Assembly (NCBI GenBank): GCA_031772625.1
Contig: CM062818.1
Location: 1,281,652,277-1,281,716,276 of the forward strand
DNA length: 64,000 nucleotides
Direction of reading: 5' to 3'
From: Pinus tabuliformis
Taxonomy: Eukaryota > Streptophyta > Pinopsida > Pinales > Pinaceae
The notes beneath the pieces were generated by a model. That model ran no database searches. It saw nothing but the letters and a program-made list of their open reading frames with translations, and was not told where the DNA came from. Position 1 is the stretch's first letter. Each line of letters starts with the position of its first letter. A program made the position numbers and the translations under genes. Positions 44,377 to 54,682 of the stretch are shown one piece after another.

Positions 44377-45672
44377 ATTAGGGAGGAGCTGAATTTGTTT
44401 TGCATTTTTTGAAGCAATTGGAGAGCATTGTTCCAGTGAGATATTTGATGGAGAGTTGTTAGAGTGCGAAACATTTGGTGACCCATCTTCCTTTGGCCAT
44501 GAAATATTAAGCAGAGCATGTTGAAGCGTTATTGGAGCGTGGAGTATTATTTAAAAACAACTAATTTTTGAGCAGCAGAGGGGACACCAATAATTGCAGA
44601 AAGGTGCACCACCATTTTGGTTGGAAAAGATTCACAAAGGAGAATTAGCACGTTGAGAGAATCACACACAATCATACCATTGTGCATTGACATTTTTGTG
44701 CAAGGAGCTACGTCATAAAAAATGTGTGTGAAGATGTTTTATGACTATGAATCACTTTGAATTGAAGACCAGATGTATCATGGAATCTGCAATATGGCCA
44801 TAGAGATTTAGCAGATATCTAGAGGAAATCTCATAACTTGATGATGGGGAACATGAGATGATTATTTATCTAGAGTTATAATCGTCATCCCCATGATATT
44901 TAGAATTTTTTTGGAGTGTTAAAAAATTTGATGGAGGGAAAAAGACTTCGTTGTCCAAAAGTGATTATATGCAGATTTAGCCTGCATTTCAAAGCAGTTC
45001 CTCGATGGACCATCTTTATTGAGCTGTGTAGGAATGAAGTTGTATAATAGGAGTCTGAGTCCCATTCGACCTATGATCTGCGTGGAGGTATGCCTACATA
45101 TGAAGTCTCAACATTAATTTTAATGTTGCTATAACATACCTTGTATATATGTGAAATGTGAATGGATGGACTCATGTAATTAAAAATGAATTTTTTATAT
45201 CTTTCATTCAACATGCACATGGAGTGGGGTGAGAACAAAGTTTAAAACTTAATTTCATAAACTTTAACATGTTTGAGAGTTAGTGAACAATAATATTTGG
45301 ATGGAGAGAGAATTAGTGGTGAATATGATGAGAGATAAGAAATGTTGGTAAATTTTTAATGGAGATAACTGATTTTTTAAATTTTGGAGTAATAAGTGAT
45401 TTTTGTAATTTTTGGAGTGATAAGATTGAAATTTGATGGGTTTGAAAAGTTATTTTGTTAAAGTTTGTTGTAATAAAAAGGGTGTATTTTTGGTCATACC
45501 TGACACCCAGGGTCAATTAAAAGTTGACGTCAAATTAAAAGTCTAGAGTAAAAAGGAAATTTAGAGTCAAGTAAAAAATGTCATTGATTATAATGGGTGC
45601 ATGATTGACAGAGCCCGACACCCAAAGTCTATTCAAAGTGTTCTAAGGGAAATCTAAAGAGTTACTGGTGTT
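44377..45672 (+). other. Family F interior or adjoining unassigned sequence
   Basis: Matches 63474-64000 as far as the window allows (to about 44905). All frames are broken and I recognise no gag or pol motif. No right-hand F LTR is visible before element A or after it, so F is either truncated or continues into unassigned DNA at 53290-53815. Confidence 0.4.
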
Positions 45673-45677
45673 GTTGT
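45673..45677 (-). repeat. TSD of element A (GTTGT)
   Basis: GTTGT at 45673-45677 and again at 53285-53289, directly outside the two LTRs. Confidence 0.9.
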
Positions 45678-47143
45678 TGATCTGATAATCACCCTATGAA
45701 TGACATCAGTTGAAGATTTATTAAACAAAAGGTATTACAGACTCATGTGTTGATGTGTGTTCTTTGTTAATTAAGTAATGGATCGATCAGATTTCGAATA
45801 CATAGACATTTAAGGTGAAAGACAATAGAGGGATATAGTAAGCAAACATAAAGACATGAGAATTTTTAATAAGGAGTTCACGCTATTCTCCAGGGCTATG
45901 TCTCTGGTCCAGCTTTCAATGGTGGCCTTGTTTTATTGTGTCTTTAAGCAGAGAATTACAATGCACGGACTCGATGTGAGTTCTCCTAAAGCAGTTTTGC
46001 TTGGCAGGGTAGTTTCTTGGATTCCCCAAGCCATTGGAGTACACAGACTCTTCTTCTTCCTACCAACTCTATGACCTTCTAGTCTACAATGGAGGGAGCC
46101 AAATATGATGCTCAATCCAAATAGATTCCTCTATGGGATGGCTTGAATTTCTCAAGCTTTGGTGCTCGATGGTGCCACTGGTCAGCTCGGCCCTCTGTCT
46201 ATCTCTGCTTCCACTTGACTGCCTCTTCTCTGGTTTTTGTCTTTTAGTGTTCAACTTTTGCCCTCTTTGTTTCGTTGTTCATGGCTTTAAGCCATTCGAA
46301 CTCATGCTCGTTTGATTCCTCTTCCGCCTCTATCGATTCCCCTTCTGCAACTGCACTTGGAGTTCCCTGTTTGGCGTCAGCATGGACGCTCAGGGAGTGG
46401 CCATGTGTCCCCATCTGAACAGCGCTAGCCTGCTCGTCAGATCGTTTCTCCAGTTACGTCATGGATTCATTTTTCCTTCACCGTGGCAATCAAACGGATT
46501 CCAAATACCTTTAGAACGTGGCTTAATTCCCTTTTTATCCCGCTTCTTTCCATCGGGCGCAATCTCAGCCATCTGATTGGGTCCCCCCATATCCAACGTC
46601 ATTCACACGTCCCGCGCAGTTGACCTACTTTATCGATAACACGCGATCAATGGCGACTTTCTCTCACCTCCGCCGCCACCCGTCGATCATTGAGTGGGAT
46701 CGCTCCATTTTCTCCAAAACCGTTTACCGTTTGAGGGTGCCCCAATCAATACCACCGGTTTCTAGAGCGTGGATCCCACCTTGTACATTTAGTGCTTTTG
46801 TCTTTTCTCACCCCCAGTTCTCTAGCTCCCAATATGACCAAGTGCTTAAGGCTCCTCCACTTTGGCCTTGTTTGCCCAGCGATGTACTACTAGGCGCTAA
46901 TCGCGCATCAAAAATCACCTCCTTTTCCCCATCTGGGGCTCCAAGGGGCTACTTTGACCTCCTGCGCAGTCTCCATGGGCCTCGGTCAGCGCACTTTGAC
47001 CGAGATCCTCGTCGTTCCATGCTGGCTGCCATTGCCACTGGTTCAGGGCGTTTTTTATTGCTGTTTTGGATTCTTTAGAGATTTGTTTCATCCCGATACA
47101 GCCAAGGTTCTTTTATAGTCTTTTATGGATCCGATTCGAATCA
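45678..47143 (-). repeat. 3' LTR of element A (left copy)
   Basis: 1466 bp. Distinctly richer in C and G than the surrounding E sequence in its right half (about 46560-46760, CTCACCTCCGCCGCCACC). Open frames across it on the plus strand (for example 46620-47078) are present but broken or different in the other LTR, so they are not taken as genes. A purine-rich stretch GTGGGAAGG precedes it on the minus strand (47147-47155). Confidence 0.9.
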
Positions 47144-47159
47144 TGGCCTTCCCACTGAA

Positions 47160-47395
47160 AAAGCTTTTGGACCACCAAAATTTGGTTTTCAAGCATCGAC
47201 TAAGTGAGGAAACTGTTGTCTCACTTGCCCAATCTCAATCCACTTTGCACTGCTCGGCTTCGAACCTTCGAGCCCAATCCAGAGGTATTCCACTTCTCAG
47301 CTACACGTCGTCCTTACCTTCCTGTCCAGTACTGTGTCTTCCTTCAACTCATTAAGATATTCAGATAGCAGGTCATCAACAAAGGGTAATTGACT
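47160..47395 (-). pseudogene. Element A possible chromodomain tail
   Basis: Beyond the stop after integrase, one minus-strand frame reads EVEYLWIGLEG, then SSAKWIEI and QVRQQFPHLVDA. This pattern resembles the C-terminal chromodomain of chromoviruses (an EYLV-type strand, an AKW block and a closing FPHL helix). At least one stop and one frame change separate it from integrase. It could also be a general integrase tail; the match is by eye only. Confidence 0.4.
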
Positions 47396-48560
47396 CTACA
47401 CTTCAGGGTCCTCAGTCAATGAAGGCTCAAACAACCTCAAACAGTCTGTGTTTAGGACTGAGTAGATGTGCATGTAAGCTGGTAGATCAAGGCAAAAGGA
47501 ATTTTCACCAATCTTCTCAAGTATCCTAAAGGGTCCATACCTGATAGGTTTTAGCTTTTTACCTTCACCTTGCATCCTGTCCTTGCTGATATACAGCCAG
47601 ACTTGGTCTCCAACTTGGAAACTATGCTCTATCTGATGTTTATCATGCCTAGCCTTGCACTTGGCCTGGCTATTTTCCAGCTGTTCATGTACTTCCTGGT
47701 GGATCTCCTGGATCTGTTCAATGAACCTAGTTTCCTTATCCACATCACTGTGTCTATCAACCATGGCATCTTTACCAAAGACAAAATCCAAAGGAGACCT
47801 TGGTATGAAACCAAAACAGTTCTCAAAAGGAGATCTCTGTGTAGAAGAGTGTTTGGCTCTATTGTAAGCATGCTACACATAACACAAGTGTTCGTCCCAA
47901 AGCTTAGGGTGTTTGCTGCAATATCCCCTCAGTAACTGGATCACCATCCTGTTAACTACTTCTGTCTGGCCATCTATTTGTGGATGAAAAGTTGTGCTTT
48001 TGTTTAACTTAGTGTCCATTAGTTCCCACATACTTGACCAAAACTTCCCCACAAATCAGGTGTCTCGATCAGATACAATAGAAGTGGGTAATCCAAAATG
48101 AATCCATACATGTTCAAAGAACAATTTTGCAGTTTGTTTAGTTGTAATCTGTTTACTACAGGGTATCAAAATACACATTTTACTGAACCTATCCACAACA
48201 ACATATAGATAATCATGACCTTTCCTAGATTTAGGTAGTCCCCCAACAAAATCCATGGAAATGCTTTCCCAAGGGTGAGAAGGAACTGGCAATGGAGTGT
48301 ATAAGCCTAGTTTTATGTTGCTGGGATTGCTTTTAGCACACATAGCACATCCTTTTACATATCTAGAAACTGTCTCACTCATTCTCGGCTAATAGCAAAA
48401 CCTTTGCAGCTGTGCAACTATTTTTCTTACTCCAAAGTGACCTGATATTAGAGAAGTGTGTGCTTCCCTAATTATCTTTACCCTCTCAGTTTGTGAATGC
48501 AAAGTTTCCCACAATGATATAAGAGTCGGTCCTTCACATGATAGTCCAATTCTTCTACTC
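47396..48560 (-). pseudogene. Element A integrase
   Basis: DDE integrase. The HHCC finger region is broken by a frameshift near 48490 and a TAG at about 48388, but the cysteines (YVKGCAMCAKS) are present at 48340-48360. The core has the first Asp (SMDFVGG, about 48250), the second Asp (VSDRDT, about 48062) and the Glu (DGQTEVVNR, about 47955), so all three catalytic residues survive. A TGA at 48056 and a TAG near 47873 interrupt the core. The C-terminal module (GDQVWLYI, then YGPFRILEKIG, about 47500-47580) is intact and ends at 47396. Confidence 0.9.
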
Positions 48561-49119
48561 TTTTGCCTTGACTCAAAGTTGCATATACATCTTTAAAGTC
48601 CATGTCTTGAGCATAATGTTCTATGTAGCTTTCATGCTGCACAGAATTATGCTTAAGTATGGTAGATGCATTTATAACGGGTCTAGATAACATGTTTGCA
48701 ACCTTGTTATGTATGCCCATTTTATATCTAATGACTAAATGAAACTGTTGTAGAAAACCCATCCATCTGTAATGTCTTGATTGCTACAACTTAGTTTGGG
48801 AGTGTAGATATTGAAGTGGCTGATGGTCAGTATGTATTACTGTTTCTTTGCCCATTAAGTAATGTTTCCACTTTTTTACACTCTGAATTAATGCATACAA
48901 TTCTTTATCATATGTAGGGTAGTTAACTACTGCAGGATTAAAAGTCTTAGAATGATAGCATATGGGTTTACCATGCTATGTCAACACTACTCCCATGGCA
49001 TAGTCACTGGCATCAGTTTGGATTTCAAATGGTCTTTGTAGATCTGGCAGTGCTAGTACAGGTGTTGTACTAATCTTTTCTTTCAAGGTGTCGAAGGCTT
49101 TCTGCTGTTTTCCTCCCCA
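48561..49119 (-). pseudogene. Element A RNase H
   Basis: RNase H domain that would remove the RNA template. Visible blocks: IQTDASDYAMGVVL (catalytic Asp, about 49010), YPTYDKELYALI (about 48905-48870), VIHTDHQPLQYL (about 48830) and the closing HLVIRYKMGIHNKVANMLSR (about 48690-48740). Stops occur at about 48977 (before HGKP) and 48785 (before QSRHY), both one C-to-T change from a Gln codon. Confidence 0.85.
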
Positions 49120-49929
49120 CTAGAACACCTTGTTCAATCCTATCAAAGCATGTAAGGGAGCTGCGATTGAGGAAAAATTTGAAATGAACTTCCTCCAATA
49201 TTGTGCTGCTCCTAAGAAGCTTCTCACTTCTGTAGCAGACTTGGGTTTAGGCCAGTGTACAATGACTTCCACTTTAGAGGGATATATTTTCAATTCACCT
49301 CCCCCTACAATGTGACCTAAATAATTTAGAGAGGTTTTGCCAAATTCAAATTTGGAGAGTTTAACATAAAGTTTTTCTCTTTTCAAAACATCTAATGTCT
49401 GCTTAACATGCTTTAAATGTTCTTCCCATGTTTTAGTAAGAATCAGAATTTCATCCAGATACACAATAACAAAATCATCAAGAAAAGGTCTGAGTACATC
49501 ATTCATTAATCTCATGAAAGTATCAGGAGCATTAGTTAGACCAAAAGGCATAACCAGCCATTCATACAATCCCTACTTTGTTTTGAAAGCAGCCTTCCAT
49601 GCATCTTGCTCTGCAACCCTGACCTAATGGTATCCACTATGCAAATCCAGCTTGGTGAAATAAACAGCTTCCATCAATTGATCTAAAAGATCGTCTATGT
49701 GAGGAAGGGGATAATTATTTTTTATTGTTATCTTATTCAGTGCTCAGTAATCAATGCACATTCTCCACGAGCCATCTTTCTTTCTGAACAAAACAATTGG
49801 TGACCCACATGGTGATGTGCTAGGCCTAATGAACCCTCTCTCGAGCAACTCCTGCACCTGCTTCTTGATTTCAGCATTCTCTAAATCAGACAACTTGTAC
49901 ATCCCAAAGTTAGGCAAAGGAACATCTTG
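49120..49929 (-). pseudogene. Element A reverse transcriptase
   Basis: RT palm and fingers: GFIRPS then GSPIVLFRKKDGSWRMCIDY (about 49740-49840), [11 protein letters not shown] (about 49630-49660), MPFGLTNAPDTF (about 49520-49555) and the active-site block VIVYLDEILI at about 49440-49475. The family standard is Y-x-D-D; here the second Asp is Glu, which would be expected to impair catalysis. Stops lie at about 49743, 49625, 49570 and 49120. The connection block EVRSFLGAAQYWRKFI (about 49190-49225) is clear. It is continuous with the protease upstream in the same frame. Confidence 0.92.
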
Positions 49930-50526
49930 CTACAAAACAATATCATGTACCATTCCCTTTTTGCGTGACAGACCATTAGGTTCTTGAAATAAGACATCAT
50001 ACTCTGAAACAATATTTTCTATATCAGCTTGCTGATCAGCATTACAGCCCTCAAATACATTGGTTTTATCAGGTTTCTTTTCCTTTACAACCATTAGTAA
50101 GAACCGTTTGCATGAATTTATCATTCTTTTCATCTGCCCTGAGTTTATGAGAGTATAGTTATTCTTGAGCTTATGAGCTCTTACAAAGTATTCGATTCCA
50201 TCTTTAACAAGTAGATACTTGTTCTCAGCTCTGTAGAAAATAGCCTTTCTATCATACAAGTAAGGACTTCCTAAAACAATTCCACATATATCGAAAGGAA
50301 TTACATCTAACTCAACCTCATCTACAAATGCTAACCCAAAAGAAAACTTGAGTTTGCACTGTCTAGTCACTTGTAGTTGTGCTTTATCATTCAACCAACC
50401 TAATGGGTATGGTTTCCTATGAGGTGTAGTTGATAATCCCAATTTCTTTACAATCACTTCAGAAATTAGATTTACTTGTGAGCCACTATCAAACAAAGTA
50501 TCAATCTTTTTAGTTTTGGAAACAAC
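49930..50526 (-). pseudogene. Element A aspartic protease
   Basis: Retropepsin domain with active site LFDSGSQVNLIS (about 50460-50500) and second block ICGIVLGSPYLYD (about 50250-50290). The frame is open for 188 codons. It is separated from gag by a TGA at 50527 and from RT by a TAG at 49930, each one C-to-T change from a sense codon (CGA, CAG). It lies in the same frame as gag and RT, so the element encoded a single polyprotein. Confidence 0.88.
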
Positions 50527-51720
50527 TCAAATATGGAAAAGCTCATGCCTTTTTCTTTCATGTTCTTCATCAATAATAGATTGAGCAGAATTACTAGTAG
50601 ATGCTTCAAAATTCTTACCTTTTATACCTGCTGCTGAAATGATTGTTTCATCTCCCGATTTTGACCCCAAATCTTTCTGAATAGCTGCAGCAACCTTCTT
50701 CTTCTTGCCCTTGGGCTTCTTAGGTCTCATCTCTGGATGGAGAATCCAAAAGTGCTTCTCATCATGCCCCTCCTTTTTATAGTGAGTGCATGAAGCTTTG
50801 CCTTTCTGTGCAGTGTTAGACTTCCTTGCTTTCCAATTTTGCTTTCTTTTCTCCTTGCTCTTGCTTATATTGGGTTGGGATGGTCCCCGAACTTCTGGAT
50901 TTCCATTCTTTCCTCTAGCCTCTAGACGAGTAGCTTGTACAGATACCTCATCTATACTAGTGGGATTAAACATGAGGATGGTATGCTTCATGTAGCTATG
51001 TAGACCACCAATGTACTTCATTAGGGTCACTGGTGAGTCTAATGAGATACCCAACATCAATGCTCTCTTTCTAAACTCTTGAGTATACCCTTGCACACTT
51101 TTCCCTTTCAACTACCAAAGAGTTTGCCAAATCATCATGGCTTGTTGCATGTAGGCCAATGGATAGAACTGCTTTTTGATTGTAGCAACAAAGTCACTCC
51201 AGATAGAGATGGTCTTACCATGTCTTTTCATATTAGCTTGGGTTCTGCCTTCCCACCAAACCAAGGCAGTGCCTCCTAGGTGTAGGCTTGCCAGCTGAAT
51301 CTTATTCTTGTCTGACTCTATGTTATGTACCCTGCAATACACATCAATTTGTCTAATCCAATTTTCCAACTTTTCAGCATTTAGCTCTCCATCATATATA
51401 GGCAAATCAAATTTAACATCTAACTTAATCAAAGATGCTTTCTTATTATGCACATCGCTATTAAGAGGTGTGAGAAAGCTTTCCTCTTTGCCCTTTCCTT
51501 TTGAGTGGTCACGAGAATGAGACTCATCTTTTTCTTTATCTTGTTTAGGACCTAATGAATCTTCATCCTTATGATTTCTAAAGTCCCTATACATTTCTTC
51601 TACCATAGACTTTATAGCTAGGAAACTTTCTATGAATTGAGGGTCTGGCCCCATAGAACCTTCCTCTGACATCGTCTTCTGAGAATAGACTCTCCCAATT
51701 TTAGGATTAGTTTCCACCAA
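50527..51720 (-). pseudogene. Element A gag
   Basis: Capsid-nucleocapsid precursor. The first half (MVETNPKIGR... to MMIWQTLW) carries the gag core: DLPIYDGELNAEKLENWIRQ, then LVWWEGR. A TAG at 51112 interrupts it, and the frame continues for 195 codons with YTQEFRKRALMLGI and a Lys-rich tail. The zinc knuckle near 50765 reads CTHYKKEGHDEKHF: two of its three Cys positions are Tyr and Phe, so zinc binding is lost. The start ATG at 51720 lies about 97 bp inside the 5' LTR edge, a normal leader length. Confidence 0.88.
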
Positions 51721-51803
51721 CTCTCCTTCTCCTAATTTGAGCTTTGATCTAGTGAGAATTCACAGCTAAGCCAACACAAGCTTGTCTAACCTTACAGCCT
51801 AAA

Positions 51804-51815
51804 GCTCTGATACCA
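51804..51815 (-). other. Primer binding site of element A
   Basis: Minus strand TGGTATCAGAGC, complementary to plant initiator-Met tRNA, two bases from the LTR edge at 51818. This position fixes the LTR boundary. Confidence 0.92.
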
Positions 51816-51817
51816 CT

Positions 51818-53284
51818 TGACCTGATAATCACCCTATGAATGACATCAATTGAAGATTTATTAAACAAAAGGTATTACAGACTCATGTGCTGGTGTGTGT
51901 TCTGTGTTAATTAAGCAACGGATCGATCAGATTGCCAATACACATACATTTAAGGGGAAAGACAACAGAGGGATACAGTGAGCAAACAAAAAAACACGAG
52001 AATTTTTAATAAGGATTTCACCCTATTCTCCAGGGCTACGTCTCCAGTCCAGCTTTCAGTGGTGGCCTTGTTTTATTGTATCTTTAAGCAGAGAATTACA
52101 ATGCAGGGACTCGATGTGAGTTCTCCTGAAGCAGGTTTTCTTGGCAGGGTGGTTTTTTGGATTCCCCAAGCCACTGGAGTACATAGACCCTTCTTCTCCT
52201 TACCAGATCTGTGACCTTCTGGTCTACAATGGAGGGAGCCAAATATGATGCTCGATCCGGATAGATTCCTCTATGGGATGGCCTGAATTTCTCAAGCTTT
52301 GGTGCTCGATGCTACCACTGGTTAGCTCGACCCTCTGTCTATCTCTGCTTCCGCTTGACTGCCTCTTCTCTGATTTTTGTCTTTTAGTGTTCAACTGTTG
52401 CCCTCTCTGTTTCGTTGTTCATGGCTTTTATCCATTCGAACTCATGCCCGTTCAGTTCCTCTTCCGCCTCTGTCGATTCCTCTTCTGTAGCTGCGCTTGG
52501 AGTTCCATGTTCGGCGTCAGCGTGGATGCTCAGGGAGTGGCCACGTGTCCCCATCTGAACAGTGCCAGCCTGCTCGTCGGTTCATTTCTCCAATTACATC
52601 GTGGATGCGGTTTTCCTCCACTGTGGTGGTCAAACGAATTCCAAATCCCTTTAGAACGTGGCTTAATTCCCTACTGATCCCGCTTCTTTCCATCGGGTGC
52701 AATCTCAGTCGTCTGATCTGGGTCCCCCTAGATCCAACATTGTTCGCACGTCCTGCGCGGTTGACCTGCTTGACCGATAACGCACGATCAATGGTGGTTT
52801 TCTCTCACCTCCGCCGCCACGCGTCGATAGTTGAGTGGGATCGCTCCGTTTTCTCCAAAACCGTTTACCGTTTGAGGGCACCCCGATCAATACCACCGGT
52901 TTCTAGAGCGCGAGTCCCACCTTGTACATTTAGCGCTTTTGTCTTTTCTCGCTCCCGGTTCTCCGGCTCCCAACATGACCGAGTGCTTAAGGCTCCTCCA
53001 CTTTGGCCCTGTTTGTCCAGCGATGCACGACTAGGCACTAATCGCGTGTCAAAAATCACCTCCTTTTCGCCATCCGAGGCTCCCAGGGGCTACTTTGACG
53101 TCCTGCATAGTCTCCATGGGCCTCAGTCAGAACGCTTTGACTGAGGTCCTCGTCGTTCCACGCTGGCTGCCATTGCCACTGGTTCAGGGTGTTTTTGATT
53201 GCTGTTTTGGATTCTTTAGAGATTTGTTTCGTCCCGATACAGCCAACGTTATTTCATAGTGTTTTATGGATCTGATTCAGATCA
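51818..53284 (-). repeat. 5' LTR of element A (right copy)
   Basis: 1467 bp, starting TGACCTGATAATC on the plus strand and ending GATTCAGATCA. It aligns along its whole length with 45678-47143. A 215-codon open frame on the plus strand (52497-53144) is antisense to the element and is not preserved in the other LTR. Confidence 0.9.
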
Positions 53285-53289
53285 GTTGT

Positions 53290-53815
53290 TGTTGATGAAA
53301 CAAAAAGGAGCAAGAAGTGCTTAGAAGTAAGTTTCAAGTCAAAGGAACCATTGACCAAGTTCAGAGGAAATAACTTGGTAAAGTGATTCAATTTCAGGTT
53401 ATAGTGAACAAGGTGAAGTTCACGAAAGGATAAGAATATGAAGATGCAAATTCCAGAGAAAGGCCATGATGATTCCATACCAATTGGCATTGGTGATTAT
53501 GTGAAAGAGATTGTTGAATTAAAGGTATGACTTGATGTGTTGCTAGAGCTATTACAAATACAAAGACATGGATGGGTAATAAAGAGAACAATTAAATGAC
53601 CAATTAAAAAATTGATGGAAGGAAGACAAAAGCGTAAAATAAAATTTTTAGAAGCAGAGAAACTTCATACAATTATATACATTTGTGAACTAGAGCAAGG
53701 ATCATTGGTTAATGATGAGGATGATAAATGTATGGATATGAACACCAATAAGAAAATTGAAGAAGATGAGGAAGAGTTAGTGGACAACTTGAAGGATTGT
53801 ATGCTACTTAAGAAA
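53290..53815 (+). other. Unassigned sequence split by element A
   Basis: Continues the sequence found left of element A. A 76-codon open frame at 53612-53842 encodes an acidic, Lys/Glu-rich peptide (DEDDKCMDM, KKIEEDEEELVDN) without a recognised domain. It could be part of a retrotransposon interior. No second copy exists in the window. Confidence 0.3.
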
Positions 53816-54205
53816 GGTTTGGGACTTCCATGTACCATCTGAGCATAGATTGGTTGAACGAAATCTTTCTTTCAACCAATCACCCCCATGCCATATTCCA
53901 AGCATGAATGTGGGATATAATGGGATAAACCAATTCATAAACAACCAAGGGAATCCAAAGGTTAAACCACCTCCACCCTCATCATATCGTTATCTTGCCT
54001 AAACTAGTGTCAAGATCACAAAACCAAACCAAGCTTGGATTCCTCAGAATTTATTCTCCAATACCTTGAGGAATTTTCCCATTTCCACCCTCAAGCTTTA
54101 CTTTGTATCCTGCCATTACTGCTCAATGGATTCCTAGGCCTTTGGGAATTTTCCTGAGACCACCTTAGCCAAATCCAAAATATTATAACAATCCAAAGCT
54201 CAAAC
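53816..54205 (-). mobile_element. Family E: inverted LTR fragment
   Basis: Reverse complement of the LTR E segment with ATTCATGCTTGGAATATGG and the CCTAGGAATCC array (compare 1600-1870), diverged from the other copies. It faces the forward LTR of copy IV across the ribozyme-like pair. Confidence 0.6.
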
Positions 54206-54326
54206 TGAGAATATCAGGTCCTAACATGAAAGGGACACGATGGAAAACGCATCAGAATTTGAGAAATTAAGATTATCTAGGGTTAGCTCATAGATATTTC
54301 AGTAATATCTTGTTAAATCTATTGAC

Positions 54327-54372
54327 GCATCCCTGATGATGGACTCACTTGGTAGTCTAAAACGTTGGCTTC
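54327..54372 (+). ncRNA. Hammerhead-ribozyme-like motif, unit 1
   Basis: Core box CTGATGA (54333-54339); helix II GGACT (54341-54345) pairs with AGTCT (54354-54358) around loop CACTTGGT; then AAAACGTTGG (54359-54368). The palindrome ACGT (54362-54365) matches the very short, self-complementary helix III of dimeric type I hammerheads, and the following U at 54366 would be the cleavage position. Helix I would be CC (54331-54332) with GG (54367-54368). Departures: the G of the GAAA box is A, one extra U lies between box 1 and helix II, and helix I is weak. Probably inactive in this copy. Confidence 0.5.
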
Positions 54373-54561
54373 AAAAAACCATATAACAGATCATTCCGTC
54401 ACTACTAAAAAATTCTCCTCACCTGTATGGATTCATTATTTGAAAATACCAGGTCCTACCATGGAAGGGACATGATGGAGAGAGCATCAAAATTTTAGAA
54501 AATAAGATTATCCAGGGTTAGCTCTTGGATATTTCAGTAATATCTTCTTAAATCTGTTGAC

Positions 54562-54607
54562 GCATCCCTGACGATGGACTCACTTGGTAGTCTGAAACAT
54601 TGGATTC
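54562..54607 (+). ncRNA. Hammerhead-ribozyme-like motif, unit 2
   Basis: Core box CTGACGA (54568-54574); helix II GGACT (54576-54580)/AGTCT (54589-54593); GAAAC box intact (54594-54598). Helix III palindrome is ACAT instead of ACGT (one transition). U at 54601 would be the cleavage position. Helix I is better than in unit 1: ATCC (54564-54567) pairs with GGAT (54602-54605). The same extra U between box 1 and helix II is present, so it is a family feature rather than a local error. The two units together preserve every core position. Confidence 0.55.
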
Positions 54608-54682
54608 AAAAAACCATATAATAGGTCATTCCTCCACTACTAAAAAATTCTCCTCACCTGTATGGATTCATTATTTTAAAAT

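Larger units (their letters stand above)
45678..53284 (-). mobile_element. Element A: structurally complete Ty3/gypsy retrotransposon
   Basis: 7.6 kb. LTRs 45678-47143 and 51818-53284 end in the 8-bp inverted repeat TGATCTGA/TCAGATCA and are flanked by GTTGT. Read on the minus strand: LTR, initiator-Met primer site, gag, protease, RT, RNase H, integrase, a possible chromodomain tail, purine tract, LTR. Aligned by eye over the first 200 bp, the LTRs differ at roughly 9 percent of sites, so the insertion is old. About a dozen stops and at least one frameshift inactivate the polyprotein. Confidence 0.93.
54212..54680 (+). repeat. Tandem pair of about 235-bp units with hammerhead-like cores
   Basis: Two direct copies, about 54212-54445 and 54447-54680, each running from CAGGTCCTAMCATG to CACCTGTATGGATTCATTATTT. 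They differ at scattered positions. Each unit contains one hammerhead-ribozyme-like motif at the same internal position. No reading frame is shared. The arrangement (short direct tandem units, one hammerhead each) is like that known for Penelope-like elements and retrozymes. It sits exactly between an inverted and a forward E LTR fragment. Confidence 0.7.

Noticed and set aside
52497..53144. 215-codon plus-strand open frame in the right LTR of element A (and 46620-47078 in the left LTR)
   Set aside because: Antisense to the element, inside an LTR, and not preserved in length between the two LTRs. The GC-richer base composition explains the lack of stops.
53612..53842. Acidic 76-codon open frame as a host gene exon
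   Set aside because: No start context, splice pattern or homology that I recognise, and it is embedded in repeat DNA. Reported only as an unassigned stretch.
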